From NCBI RefSeq assembly GCF_002980525.1, contig NZ_PVBQ01000015.1, positions 46,893 through 110,892 on the forward strand: 64,000 nucleotides of DNA, read 5' to 3'. Source of the DNA: Sphingobacterium haloxyli (lineage in GTDB: Bacteria; Bacteroidota; Bacteroidia; Sphingobacteriales; Sphingobacteriaceae). Under the pieces are notes generated by a model. The model had not been told where the DNA came from. It saw only the letters and a list, made by a program, of their open reading frames with translations, and searched no databases. Shown one piece after another: positions 30,801-39,037 of this stretch. Every line of letters begins with the position of its first letter. The first letter of the stretch is position 1. The translations under genes and the position numbers were made by a program.

Positions 30801-31118
30801 TTTCTTTTCCAAAATGATATAAGCGCCGGTTTCGCGGAAGTCGAGGTCCGTTCCCCTAAACACATGCGCCAGCACCTCCCGCAATGGTGTGCCGCTAAAA
30901 CGCCTGGCACCAACTTTCCTGTCATTGAGGTCGTATTTAGCTGCATCGTAGGCAATAAGAATATTTTTCGATTCCAGGTTTTTCACAGCCTCTGCTATAC
31001 TGCCTTCCTGTATTTCCAAGGTTATTTTCTTCTGTAAAAGTTGGGCGTTCGCTCCCGAGGCAAGCAATACCTCCGTCAAGCAGAGGATGCTGATGACACT
31101 AAGCATGAATATTCGCAT
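27834..31118 (-). CDS. TonB-dependent receptor with STN signalling domain
   Basis: About 1094 residues. Order: signal peptide (ends SGANAQ), STN domain (about 27-95: TLEIQEGSIAEAVKNLESKN...), carboxypeptidase-regulatory-like domain (100-190: GRISGTVYDERGLPLIGANV), plug (about 195-330: ARTPDNDMGAALKRITGL, VIVRGMSDRYNQAMLDG), then barrel. The STN domain indicates it can signal through FecR and an ECF sigma, both encoded directly upstream on the same strand. There is no SusD partner; a beta-helix lipoprotein follows instead. The frame opens at 31151, but ATG 31118 gives the normal signal peptide. Confidence 0.92.
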   Translation of the reverse strand: MRIFMLSVISILCLTEVLLASGANAQLLQKKITLEIQEGSIAEAVKNLESKNILIAYDAAKYDLNDRKVGARRFSGTPLREVLAHVFRGTDLDFRETGAYIILEKKVPQTPGRISGTVYDERGLPLIGANVRVIGSKSAQTGVDGTYNMELPAGTYVVEISYISYKTQRVQGVKVEAGQLTALDIAMQISNQQIEDVVVTSTFKKASVAGLYAAQKNAASVTDGISAEQIARTPDNDMGAALKRITGLTTVNNRNVIVRGMSDRYNQAMLDGVSIPSTSMNRRDFSFDIIPTEMVSSVVVNKTATPDVSSEFSGGQVSVNTLDIPEENFTSIQIGSGFNSQAIGKDFYRMGERKNAEYFGFFDQAAKLPEGMQSWQFPSNIEVPPPGNDQTGDFELIPGNGIPYSSLDAVAQSKRLSAEPLQMRRYNGQPNQNYRLSIGRVYNLKHGMRFGFSAAASLRNQQQVWEFNNVRGANSGNAVHYIDSTKMGQNGAGTSYRFNSNSGLAANLGLQGDKFKITLKNMYARTYSNNYNEAIRMNYFDLMQGPNKEQYQLPEAMSLLQHQLSGEYQMPWDIKATGMVAYNKISQRILDERKFKYRLTTQIGDDYYFQTPNVRNPSETGGDALSEDSRMWTEVNEDDFHWAAGFAKSLGTGETLSTLMKLGYQGFDKRRDLSVFRMIPFSARGSNIEKPYEVILDPANIGNGVNEAYYWATFINGPVFDGRMKMHALYAMADQKLWNRLRLVYGIRGESFDLNNSQEEILNRRYTEIDDFIAFRRGVKESGWRWLPSINATYEVTSTFNVRSSYSRTVIRPDFRESSFFGFYDYELDGNVSGDRVESTVVDNVDLRFELYPGAGEIVSLTGYYKYLDRPIELVREGSLSQGNYYVFTNMESATNLGLELEVRKNLGFLGKQDWWEDIFVYGNGSLLKSEVKVMTPWGGGVEGNGKYEFRQERQGNQDRPLIGQSPWLLNLGLGYWGESFGFTASYNQRGYRTNLTDFRPNAVEYEKVPGQLDGQLYARLLKKRMEVKFNMANLLNDWSIFYANTEGFVQDQVDGDTWIPNKGDNKYNKEDGDTILYRRKEGSRFSLSLTYSF

Positions 31119-31211
31119 AATTAAATGGAAATAGTACAGATTAATTTGCATAAATTTGTTATGTATGATATTGTATTAATGATTTTATGATACGATGTTA
31201 AGACGATGATC

Positions 31212-31241
31212 AGGAGCTGGCGATGGCGGTCGCCTGCTCCT
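31212..31241. other. Hairpin between fecR and TonB receptor genes
   Basis: GGAGC-t-GGCGA pairs with TCGCC-t-GCTCC. T-run is only on the plus-strand side, so in the direction of the genes (minus) it is not a typical terminator but a possible mRNA processing or attenuation element. Confidence 0.55.
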
Positions 31242-31254
31242 TTTAATAATTAGG

Positions 31255-32250
31255 TTAATAAAGAATCACGCGCTCGCCCTCCTTTCTGATTTTATTATGG
31301 TGCATGGACTGTAGAGCTTCCAGACACTCACCTAGCGGCACTGACTTGCGGATAGGCAGGGTGTATTGCTGGCGGGCAATACGGTCATTGTCGGCAACAA
31401 GTGTTACACCATAGGTATTTTTAACGGCCAGTGCCAACTCGGCAAATCCAGCATCCTGCAACACCAATTTTCCGCTTGTCCAGCTGTAAACCTGTCGCGT
31501 ATCAAATTCTTCCGTTGAACTATTGGCGTATTGTTTTTCGAAGCGGATACGCTGTCCCTTTTCGAGCGTGCCCAAATTACTGTCCCCACGCAGCACCTGC
31601 ACCCGTCCGGTGTAAACGGAAATCACCTGCTCTTCCATCTCTGCATAGGTTTGTATGTTAAAAGAGGTCCCCAAAACGGTTGTCTGCAAGCGGCCAGCCT
31701 GCACGATAAATGCCCGGCTACTATCCTTCGCTACATCGAAAAAAGCTTCTCCGGTAAGGAGTTCGACCTCTCGGGCGGATCGTCCGTAGGCATTTTCGTC
31801 GACACGGAGAGTTGTCCTCGCGTTTAGCGTTACCTCCGATCCGTCGGGAAGATTGATCACTTTACGCTCGCCTATGCCTGTTGTGAAAATACGGTAGGCC
31901 GGCATGGACACATTTTCCTGCGTTTGCTCGAGTTCCTGCTGTATACTCCAATAGAAAAAACCGATCGTAGCCAACAAAAGTGCCGCGACACGCCCTATCC
32001 AGGGTTTGAAAGCGACAAATCGGCTTCGTTCTGTTTCTATGAGGTTTTCTTCTTCACCAATCGCATCTTGTATTTTTTGCCACGATCGGCTACGTCTCTC
32101 TACGTTGTCGGCTGCCTCTATATTTATACGCCGGTCTAAACTGTCATACCAAGCATTGAATAAATGCTTCTCTCGCTCCCCGACCTTCTCTTGCTGGTAG
32201 CGATTGACTAAAAATTTAAATAGTCTGCGTTTTGCTGTTTGTTTGCTCAT
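31255..32250 (-). CDS. FecR-type anti-sigma factor
   Basis: 331 residues. A cytosolic N-terminus (about 1-75), one membrane helix (VAALLLATIGFFYWSI, near 85), then the periplasmic FecR domain (NLPDGSEVTLNARTTLRV, LLTGEAFFDVAKDSSRAFIVQAG, GTSFNIQTYAEMEEQVISVYTGRVQVL) and a C-terminal STN-like domain (ELALAVKNTYGVTLVADNDRI). It should bind and control the ECF sigma factor encoded upstream and receive a signal from the TonB receptor downstream. The gene starts seven bases after the sequence motif at 32257-32293. Confidence 0.93.
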   Translation of the reverse strand: MSKQTAKRRLFKFLVNRYQQEKVGEREKHLFNAWYDSLDRRINIEAADNVERRSRSWQKIQDAIGEEENLIETERSRFVAFKPWIGRVAALLLATIGFFYWSIQQELEQTQENVSMPAYRIFTTGIGERKVINLPDGSEVTLNARTTLRVDENAYGRSAREVELLTGEAFFDVAKDSSRAFIVQAGRLQTTVLGTSFNIQTYAEMEEQVISVYTGRVQVLRGDSNLGTLEKGQRIRFEKQYANSSTEEFDTRQVYSWTSGKLVLQDAGFAELALAVKNTYGVTLVADNDRIARQQYTLPIRKSVPLGECLEALQSMHHNKIRKEGERVILY

Positions 32251-32256
32251 TTACCG

Positions 32257-32293
32257 TATGTCGGAAAAAAGGCAAAAAGGTACTTTGATTAAT
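32257..32293 (-). promoter_or_regulatory. Candidate ECF promoter-like motif, copy A
   Basis: Lies immediately before the fecR start. Minus strand: ATTAATCAAAGTACC... then GACATA. Copy B at 27738-27774 matches it at 32 of 37 positions. Both could be promoters of the adjacent ECF sigma, so that the sigma drives fecR, the receptor and the lipoprotein. The remaining spacer to the sigma gene (32294-32393) shows nothing else. Confidence 0.5.
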
Positions 32294-32393
32294 CGTTAAT
32301 GTTTTATGAAGTTATTATTAACTGCAACTTTTTTATAAAAAGTTGCGCAAACCGAACGGAGTGAGTTCATGAATACCAAATGCAACAAAAGGT

Positions 32394-33011
32394 TTATATT
32401 GTGGCAGCGGTGAGCGATTGAAGGACGAGCAAGACGATCACGGTGCTATAACCATCTATACCGCTCGATAATAAAGCTTGTTTCAGGCGTTTGCTGCCCT
32501 CGCTGATGTTGTTTTTCACGGTTTGTTCAGACAATCCTAGACGCGTTGCAATATCCCGGATGCTGAACTCATCCCATTTGAGTAAGATCGCCTGTTTCAT
32601 GTTGGCGGGCATCTTGTTTAATTCTTCGGATAAAAGCTGTTCCAAAGCGAGGTATGTTTCCAGCTCCTCCGGATGCTGTTGTGCGAAAGTATATAGATCT
32701 TCTGCCCAAAAGTCCAATAACTGCGGTTTCATCTTACTGGCATGGAAGAAATCTATGATTTTATGCTTGAGTATACCGTAAAGGTAGCCCGGCAGATTTA
32801 TCTGCGTATCCCACCGCTTACGTTTCTCCCAGAATTGTATAAAAAGCTCCTGCACCATATCTTCCGCGTGCTGGGCATCGCGGATGCGGCGCAAGGCATG
32901 GGCATAGAGTCCATCCCAAAAGCAACGGTACAGTTTACCGAACGCTTCTTTGTCGTCTTTGTCCCGAATAGCTAACAGCCACGCTTCATATTGCAGGTTC
33001 TCTGGTGTCAT
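32394..33011 (-). CDS. ECF RNA polymerase sigma factor
   Basis: 205 residues. Sigma region 2 is visible (LYAHALRRIRDAQHAEDMVQELFIQFWEKR, near 34-63) and region 4 (LEQLLSEELNKMPANMKQAILLKWDEFSIRDIATRLGLSEQTVKNNISEGSKRLKQAL). This is the Bacteroidota FecI-like/ECF type linked with FecR. The C-terminus ends in a short hydrophobic tail (TVIVLLVLQSL). It heads the sigma–FecR–TonB receptor–lipoprotein cluster. A TAnnTTTG element lies 17 bases upstream of the start codon. Confidence 0.93.
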   Translation of the reverse strand: MTPENLQYEAWLLAIRDKDDKEAFGKLYRCFWDGLYAHALRRIRDAQHAEDMVQELFIQFWEKRKRWDTQINLPGYLYGILKHKIIDFFHASKMKPQLLDFWAEDLYTFAQQHPEELETYLALEQLLSEELNKMPANMKQAILLKWDEFSIRDIATRLGLSEQTVKNNISEGSKRLKQALLSSGIDGYSTVIVLLVLQSLTAATI

Positions 33012-33028
33012 TCTTCGATTTCTGTCCT

Positions 33029-33036
33029 CAAAGATA
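33029..33036 (-). promoter_or_regulatory. TAnnTTTG -7 element for sigma gene
   Basis: Minus strand TATCTTTG, 17 bases before the sigma factor ATG, so the sigma gene itself appears to be transcribed by the housekeeping sigma. Confidence 0.5.
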
Positions 33037-33134
33037 CCGCATACAAGTTAATTGAATATTAAATTTAGAAATCCCTCCATCCAATTCATTTCAAATGCTA
33101 ACGTTATTAAATTGTATATAAAATTGAATTTACT

Positions 33135-33142
33135 TAGGTTTG
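33135..33142 (+). promoter_or_regulatory. TAnnTTTG -7 element for small membrane protein
   Basis: TAGGTTTG lies 18 bases before ATG 33161. It overlaps the TTG at 33140 that would otherwise extend the frame. Confidence 0.5.
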
Positions 33143-33160
33143 CAGAAAACAACAGCGTTT

Positions 33161-33463
33161 ATGAAACCCAAAACCGTCATATTTGGTATTATCACGGCAT
33201 TTGTGCTGGTTATCCTCTTTAATAATAAAGAAGAAGCAAGTTTTTGGTTTTTCGGCGAGATACGTACCTCAAAGTTACTGATTTTGGGTGTATTCTTTAT
33301 TTTGGGTGTTATTACCGGTGGAATTGTATTCCGTCGAAAAAAGAGTCATCCGAAAGAATACAGCATTAACAACACGACCACACCAGTTAATCCGGAAACA
33401 GAGAACCCATCTTCCTACACGAATTTGTCAGAAGAGGATCGCAAATTTTTGGATCGGGATTAA
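33161..33463 (+). CDS. Small two-helix membrane protein (LapA-like)
   Basis: 100 residues. Two membrane segments (TVIFGIITAFVLVILFNN and LLILGVFFILGVITGGIVF) are separated by a short loop with ASFWFFGEIRTSK, followed by a hydrophilic tail that contains a SEEDRKFLDRD end. The arrangement resembles LapA/DUF1049 proteins, which take part in lipopolysaccharide assembly in Proteobacteria; that similarity is weak here. The gene stands alone between the sigma gene and pyrD. Confidence 0.7.
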   Translation: MKPKTVIFGIITAFVLVILFNNKEEASFWFFGEIRTSKLLILGVFFILGVITGGIVFRRKKSHPKEYSINNTTTPVNPETENPSSYTNLSEEDRKFLDRD

Positions 33464-33510
33464 CTGATAATTTGCCGGTTAGTCCGTGACTCGAAAGGCT
33501 TGAGTCTCAC

Positions 33511-34536
33511 TTATTTCAGTAGGCCCTTACAGATTTTATTAATCAAAGCCGGACCTTCATAGATAAACCCTGTATAAACTTGCACCAAACTAGCCCCTGC
33601 TTCAAATTTCTCAAGAGCGTCTTCCGCCGAATGGATTCCCCCTACTCCTATTATAGGGAATGAACGATTGCTACGTTCCGCTAAATACCGAATAACTTCG
33701 GTGGAACGTTTAGTAAGCGGTTTTCCACTCACGCCACCCGCTTCTTTCACCAACATAGAATCACTTAGTAGCCCTTCTCTAGAAGTAGTGGTATTTGTGG
33801 CAATCACACCAGCTATCTTTGTTTCCGATACAATTTCCACAATATCATCTAATTGAGAATCCGTTAAATCCGGCGCTATTTTAAGTAAGATTGGCCGTTG
33901 GACATATTTGGTATGATTCAATTCCTGAAGCGTATTCAGAATTTTCTTTAAAGGTTCTTTTTCCTGCAAATCCCGTAAACCCGGTGTATTAGGCGAGCTA
34001 ACGTTCACCACAAAATAGTCTACATATTCAAAAAGTGCATTATAACAATAGCTATAATCGTTTACCGCTTCCTCGTTAGGTGTCGCCTTATTCTTACCGA
34101 TATTCCCGCCGATAACTAGATTATCCCGGTTTTTTAACTGCTTTAAGCGACCAGCAGCTACGTCTGCTCCTTGATTGTTAAACCCCATACGATTTATCAA
34201 TGCCTGATCTTCTACCAGACGAAACATCCGTGGTTTATCATTGCCCGGCTGTGGACGCGGCGTTACCGTTCCGATTTCAATAAAGCCAAAGCCCAAACCT
34301 GCCATCTCCTCAATATACTCTGCATTCTTATCAAACCCTGCTGCAAGTCCCACCGGATTTTTGAATTTCAATCCGAATACTTCGCGCTCCAAACGTGGAT
34401 TGTCCACTGTATAAAGCGACTCAAGCAATGATTTTGCGCCCCATATTTTTGTAAACGTGCGCAACCCTCCCGTCACCCTATGATGTGCTGTTTCGGGATT
34501 CATCGTAAAGAATATAGGTTTAACAATTTTATACAT
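33511..34536 (-). CDS. pyrD: Dihydroorotate dehydrogenase (quinone)
   Basis: About 341 residues, class 2 enzyme. [92 protein letters not shown] (catalytic Ser region) and [14 protein letters not shown] are the expected flavin and orotate sites, and the N-terminal helix fits membrane association. It oxidises dihydroorotate with quinone in pyrimidine synthesis. The frame opens at 34596, but the TAnnTTTG element lies at 34542-34549 inside that extension, so ATG 34536 is the start. Confidence 0.96.
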   Translation of the reverse strand: MYKIVKPIFFTMNPETAHHRVTGGLRTFTKIWGAKSLLESLYTVDNPRLEREVFGLKFKNPVGLAAGFDKNAEYIEEMAGLGFGFIEIGTVTPRPQPGNDKPRMFRLVEDQALINRMGFNNQGADVAAGRLKQLKNRDNLVIGGNIGKNKATPNEEAVNDYSYCYNALFEYVDYFVVNVSSPNTPGLRDLQEKEPLKKILNTLQELNHTKYVQRPILLKIAPDLTDSQLDDIVEIVSETKIAGVIATNTTTSREGLLSDSMLVKEAGGVSGKPLTKRSTEVIRYLAERSNRSFPIIGVGGIHSAEDALEKFEAGASLVQVYTGFIYEGPALINKICKGLLK

Positions 34537-34541
34537 ATCTA

Positions 34542-34549
34542 CAAAGGTA
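34542..34549 (-). promoter_or_regulatory. TAnnTTTG -7 element for pyrD
   Basis: Minus strand TACCTTTG ends five bases before the pyrD ATG, predicting an almost leaderless transcript. Confidence 0.55.
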
Positions 34550-34572
34550 GCCAAAGAAGCAGAAATATTCAT

Positions 34573-34580
34573 TACTTTTG
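34573..34580 (+). promoter_or_regulatory. TAnnTTTG -7 element for ABC-F gene
   Basis: TACTTTTG ends six bases before ATG 34587. Together with the pyrD element it forms a divergent promoter pair only 23 bases apart. Confidence 0.55.
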
Positions 34581-34586
34581 CAGCAA

Positions 34587-36506
34587 ATGATATCAATTAA
34601 TAATTTAACATTCGAGATTGGCTCGCGCGCGCTATATGACGAAGCCAATTGGCATATAAAACCCGGAGACAAGGCTGGATTAATCGGTGCAAATGGCGCC
34701 GGAAAGTCTACTTTGCTGAAAATAATCGTAGGAGATTATGCTCCCACTTCGGGTACCATTTCCATGGCAAAAGACTTAAAGATTGGTTATCTTAACCAAG
34801 ATTTATTATCGTATCATTCCGATAAAAGTATCCTGCACGTAGCGATGGAAGCTTTTGAACGGCAAAACCAATTGCATTCGGAGATTGAAACGCTGCTCAA
34901 AAAAATGGAAACAGATTATTCCGATGAGATACTAAACAAGCTCAGCGATAAGCAGATGGAATTTGAGGCACTGGATGGTTATAACATCGAATTTCGTGCA
35001 CATGAAATTTTAGCCGGATTAGGGTTCTCTGAAGAGGAGCAGCAACGGCCCTTAGCCACCTTTTCAGGTGGCTGGCGTATGCGTGTGATGTTGGCACGTA
35101 TCCTTCTTCAAGCACCGGATATCTTGTTATTGGATGAGCCTACCAACCACTTGGATTTACCATCTATCAAATGGTTGGAGAATTATCTGCAGGCGTTTGA
35201 GGGCGCTATCGTCATCGTCTCGCACGACCGTTATTTTCTGGATAGAATTGTCAATAAAACCGTGGTATCACGCAAAGGCAAGCTTACGGCTTATGCAGGC
35301 AATTACTCTTTCTATCTTGAGGAGAAATCCTTACGGGAGGAAATCCAGAGCAATCAGTTTAAAAACCAGCAAGCGAAGATCAAACAAGAAGAAAAACTTA
35401 TAGAGCGTTTCCGTGCTAAAGCGAGCAAGGCAAAAATGGTACAGTCTCGCATCAAAGCACTCGATCGCATGGAAAAAGTGGACGACATCGATGATGATAA
35501 TCCCGAAGTAAATTTCAGCTTTAAATTTTCCAAACCTTCGGGACGGCACGTCGTTACGCTAGAACATATTTCCAAATCCTACCCGAATTTGGAAATATTA
35601 CGAGATACGAGCGCTATTATCGAAAAAGGTGATAAAATAGCGCTGATTGGTGCGAACGGCAAAGGTAAATCGACCTTGCTCCGTATTGTAGCAGATGCTG
35701 ACAAAGCGTTCGACGGTAAGAGCATCAAGGGGCATAATGTATCCCAGACATTCTTCGCGCAGCATCAATTAGAAGCGCTGCATCTGGAAAACAGCATCAT
35801 ACAGGAGCTGGTCAACTTTGCGCCTAAACATACCGAAACGGAATTACGCTCCATTTTAGGATGCTTTTTGTTCACAGGTGATGATGTGTTTAAGAAAATC
35901 AAAGTCCTTTCTGGGGGAGAAAAATCCCGTGTAGCGTTGGCGAAGGCATTGACCGCAGATGCGAATTTTTTGGTACTCGATGAGCCTACCAACCATTTGG
36001 ATATGGCCTCGGTCAATATCCTTATCCAGGCTTTAGAACAGTATGAAGGTACGTTTATCGTGGTGTCGCACGACCGTTATTTTCTGGACCAGGTTGCTAA
36101 TAAAATCTGGTTTATCGAAGATAAAGAGATCAAAGAATATCCGGGCACTTACCAAGAATACGAAGAATGGAGTTCCAAACGCGTAGTGAAAAAAGAGCCT
36201 CAAACGGAAAAAAGATCGGTGAAGGAGAAAGAGCAACCTAAAAAAGAGAAAATCGCTCCATCGGACGACAAAAAAAAGCTCATTCAGCGTAAGAATAAGG
36301 AGTTGGCAAACCTTGAACAACAAATTGAAATAAGTGAAAAGTCGCTGAAGGAACTTGAAGCTCATTTGGCAAAAGAAGAAATTTATTCGGATGCGCAGAA
36401 GCTTCAAGAAGCTACCCGAACGTATAATTCTGCCAAAGCATCGTTTCAGCAACTTCAACAAGATTGGGAAAACTTAGCTGAAGAGATTATGGAATTGGAG
36501 GGATAA
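34587..36506 (+). CDS. ABC-F family ATPase (Uup/YheS-like)
   Basis: About 639 residues with two ABC domains. First: Walker [12 protein letters not shown] near residue 36, signature [10 protein letters not shown], Walker [13 protein letters not shown]. Second: [11 protein letters not shown] near 352, signature LSGGEKSRV, Walker [14 protein letters not shown] charged linker lies between them, and a C-terminal Lys/Glu-rich coiled coil (about 530-639). No membrane segments, so it acts on ribosomes or nucleic acids rather than in transport; Uup has a similar C-terminal coil. Start is ATG 34587, next to the promoter element. Confidence 0.94.
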   Translation: MISINNLTFEIGSRALYDEANWHIKPGDKAGLIGANGAGKSTLLKIIVGDYAPTSGTISMAKDLKIGYLNQDLLSYHSDKSILHVAMEAFERQNQLHSEIETLLKKMETDYSDEILNKLSDKQMEFEALDGYNIEFRAHEILAGLGFSEEEQQRPLATFSGGWRMRVMLARILLQAPDILLLDEPTNHLDLPSIKWLENYLQAFEGAIVIVSHDRYFLDRIVNKTVVSRKGKLTAYAGNYSFYLEEKSLREEIQSNQFKNQQAKIKQEEKLIERFRAKASKAKMVQSRIKALDRMEKVDDIDDDNPEVNFSFKFSKPSGRHVVTLEHISKSYPNLEILRDTSAIIEKGDKIALIGANGKGKSTLLRIVADADKAFDGKSIKGHNVSQTFFAQHQLEALHLENSIIQELVNFAPKHTETELRSILGCFLFTGDDVFKKIKVLSGGEKSRVALAKALTADANFLVLDEPTNHLDMASVNILIQALEQYEGTFIVVSHDRYFLDQVANKIWFIEDKEIKEYPGTYQEYEEWSSKRVVKKEPQTEKRSVKEKEQPKKEKIAPSDDKKKLIQRKNKELANLEQQIEISEKSLKELEAHLAKEEIYSDAQKLQEATRTYNSAKASFQQLQQDWENLAEEIMELEG

Positions 36507-36512
36507 CAAGAT

Positions 36513-36549
36513 AAAACCAATGTTAACTTAAATGGTAACGTTGGTTTTT
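36513..36549. terminator. Terminator between convergent ABC-F and FemAB genes
   Basis: AAAACCAA-t-GTTA pairs with TAAC-g-TTGGTTTT, followed by T. The hairpin overlaps the final codons of the minus-strand gene, so it can end transcripts from both sides. Confidence 0.7.
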
Positions 36550-37647
36550 AAATTCCATCGAGGTATAATAACTATATTTTTCCATATCCAACGGGTAGTC
36601 CCAGCATCCCATACGGTGATACATCTCCCCACCGAACCCTTTTTTGAAACGATAAAGCCCGTACATTGGATGAGATGGATCGGGATTAGGAGCTGTTCCA
36701 AATAAATCGTACTCTGTGCAGCCTAGTTCCTTCGCTATTTCCATTGCGCGCCACTGCAATGCGTAGGTAGCCATATAATTTCGATTTTCGGAAGCAGATG
36801 CGCCGTAAAGATAGGTTCCTCGATTGGCAGAAATAACCAAAAACATCGCAGCTAAAGGCTTGTCATCGATTTCGGCAACCAATAGATATACGTCAGCTGG
36901 CGAAGAAGTATCGTTCGCTCTAGCCGAGAGTACAACTCGGAAATAATGGATATCATGCAAAAAGAAATTATTTCGAGCCGCGGTCTGACGGTATAAATCA
37001 TACCATATTTCTAGACTTTCAATGCCTAACGATCGTACATGCACGCCTTTTCTCTTTGAGAGATTGATATTATATCGTGTTTTCGGTTTCATACCACCTA
37101 AGAGCTTATCCTTCTCCCGTCTCAAATCCATAAACATGGTGTTCGAAGGAAGGATGTCCGTATTGGCTTTCCTCAAACGCCAATGAACCGTACTGTAATT
37201 AAGTCGGATTTCCTGTATATTTTTTTCTGGTACACCTAGCCAGTTGCCATGTAGATCATAACAACTTTCATCTTTCGCCCAAAGCGATTGCCAAGGCAAA
37301 TCATATCTAATCATAATACATTTCGATGGTAAAAACGTCCGTAAACTTTCGGACAGCTGTTCTAAGAAATGTCCTTGATTTTCCTCGGAAGGTTCTACTT
37401 CAGGGCCATATGGCACATAAGCAATACTGTGTTCCCTATCAATTGGCTGGATAACAATTAAAATATCTCCAATAAAGTAAGCACTACTTTTACTGTCCGT
37501 GTACAAATCGGCATGCTTCGTTTTAAAATTGAATGCTTTGGTATGCAGTCCTTGTAGCTTTTTTACTTCTGACCAGTAGGCCGTTTGTTGAATAATAGAT
37601 GTTTTATAAACTTGTTTAATCTCCTTATTTTCTAATTGCGCGATCAT
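36523..37647 (-). CDS. FemAB/FemX-type peptidoglycan-bridge aminoacyltransferase-like protein
   Basis: 374 residues with two GNAT-like halves. The pattern MKPKTRYNINLSKRKGVHVR near residue 182 and WRAMEIAKELGCTEYDLFGTAPN...YGLYRFKKGFGG near 305-340 are hallmarks of FemX/FemAB transferases. Members attach amino acids from aminoacyl-tRNA to peptidoglycan precursors; Bacteroidota members are also found in envelope or lipid modification. The substrate is unknown. It has no signal peptide. The promoter region has a TATTTCTG, one mismatch to the -7 consensus, three bases before the ATG. Confidence 0.85.
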   Translation of the reverse strand: MIAQLENKEIKQVYKTSIIQQTAYWSEVKKLQGLHTKAFNFKTKHADLYTDSKSSAYFIGDILIVIQPIDREHSIAYVPYGPEVEPSEENQGHFLEQLSESLRTFLPSKCIMIRYDLPWQSLWAKDESCYDLHGNWLGVPEKNIQEIRLNYSTVHWRLRKANTDILPSNTMFMDLRREKDKLLGGMKPKTRYNINLSKRKGVHVRSLGIESLEIWYDLYRQTAARNNFFLHDIHYFRVVLSARANDTSSPADVYLLVAEIDDKPLAAMFLVISANRGTYLYGASASENRNYMATYALQWRAMEIAKELGCTEYDLFGTAPNPDPSHPMYGLYRFKKGFGGEMYHRMGCWDYPLDMEKYSYYTSMEFKNQRYHLS

Positions 37648-37804
37648 GTACAGAAATAGTATTGATATAACTTAAAAATCCAAAAGCTGCGAACATAGTA
37701 AAAATGGTCGGATGAAACATCAAATGTTTGTCATCACTGTGTTACAAGTCTTATCTCAAGATGTTAAGTCACCGTCGTTTCACATTTAGTTAACATTGAT
37801 TTAT

Positions 37805-37812
37805 TAAGTTTG
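37805..37812 (+). promoter_or_regulatory. TAnnTTTG -7 element for phosphoesterase
   Basis: TAAGTTTG ends four bases before ATG 37817, again predicting a leaderless transcript. Confidence 0.5.
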
Positions 37813-37816
37813 CTAT

Positions 37817-38950
37817 ATGGAAAATACAAAATACAATGTTCCCGTTGTGTTGACCCATATCAATGATGATTCACACAACTTTAAGCCATTACCTGCACCC
37901 ACTGGCGAATATCCATACCGCTTGAACATAGAAAAAATCCTTGGAAGTAAAACGAGCGATATACGAGATCGTATGTTTTTTCACATGGTCGGCGACACCG
38001 GTAGCGTCCGTCATTCTGATTTTCAGGCAACAGTGGCCCACACGCTAGGGCAACAAATAGCGGAACATCGCAATTCACCGCCCGCTTTCCTTTTCCATTT
38101 AGGCGATATCGTATATAATTATGGCGAAGCATGCGAGTATCCGGCGCAATTTCTAAAGCCTTATCAACATTATCCAGCTCCTATTTTCGCTATCCCCGGC
38201 AATCACGATGCCGACATCAACCCCAATGCGTCCAGCCCATATCAAAGTCTAGACGCATTTATGGATGTTTTCTGTGACACACACAGCCGGCCAGTAAGTT
38301 ACGGTACGGGCGTCAATCGCCAGAGCATGGTACAACCCAATGTATACTGGACATTGGAAACACCGCTCGCACGTTTTATAGGCCTGTACGCCAACGTCAC
38401 AAAACACGGAACCATCACGGATGAACAGCGCGAATGGTTCATTAACGAGTTACAACACGCAGCCATACATCGTGATGAGCAGGCTATTATCGTTTGTCTG
38501 CATCACGCCCCCTATTCTGCCGATACGAACCACGGATCGAGTGTAGCTATGATTGATTTTCTCGAAAGTGCATTTGCCGAAGCCTCCATGATACCTGATG
38601 CTGTGTTCAGTGGCCATGTACACAATTACCAGCGGTTTCATAGAACATATGCCGACGGAAGTGTGGTCCCCTATATTGTAGCTGGTGCAGGAGGCTATGC
38701 GGATCTCCACACCATAGCGTTTGACGATACCGCTACCGTCAAGCCGTTACAGAGAGTAAACAGCGACGTTCGCCTAGCTGCCTACTGTGATGACCGTTTT
38801 GGTTTTCTCAAAATGGGTATTGTCAGAACGGATGCGGGTCTGAAACTGACCGGAGCGTATTATACCTTGACCCAACCGAATGATACGCAAGCAAAATTAT
38901 ACGACAGTTTCGAAATACCATTGCAACGGCCTATGTTTTCAGAAGCATAA
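37817..38950 (+). CDS. Calcineurin-like metallophosphoesterase, cytosolic
   Basis: 377 residues. Metal-site motifs in order: HMVGDTGS near residue 56, FHLGDIVYNYG near 94, IPGNHDADIN near 129, CLHHAPYS near 225 and FSGHVHNYQRFHR near 262. No signal peptide is seen. The motifs, especially GHVHNYQR, are those of purple acid phosphatase-like phosphoesterases. The substrate is unknown. It is a single gene divergent from the FemAB gene. Confidence 0.88.
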   Translation: MENTKYNVPVVLTHINDDSHNFKPLPAPTGEYPYRLNIEKILGSKTSDIRDRMFFHMVGDTGSVRHSDFQATVAHTLGQQIAEHRNSPPAFLFHLGDIVYNYGEACEYPAQFLKPYQHYPAPIFAIPGNHDADINPNASSPYQSLDAFMDVFCDTHSRPVSYGTGVNRQSMVQPNVYWTLETPLARFIGLYANVTKHGTITDEQREWFINELQHAAIHRDEQAIIVCLHHAPYSADTNHGSSVAMIDFLESAFAEASMIPDAVFSGHVHNYQRFHRTYADGSVVPYIVAGAGGYADLHTIAFDDTATVKPLQRVNSDVRLAAYCDDRFGFLKMGIVRTDAGLKLTGAYYTLTQPNDTQAKLYDSFEIPLQRPMFSEA

Positions 38951-39037
38951 GATTCGCCACCCATCGGTTGCCCCCTAACCTGTTACATCATTGGCACGGT
39001 TTTTTGGTATTCTATACGCGTAAAGATAGGGGGAACT

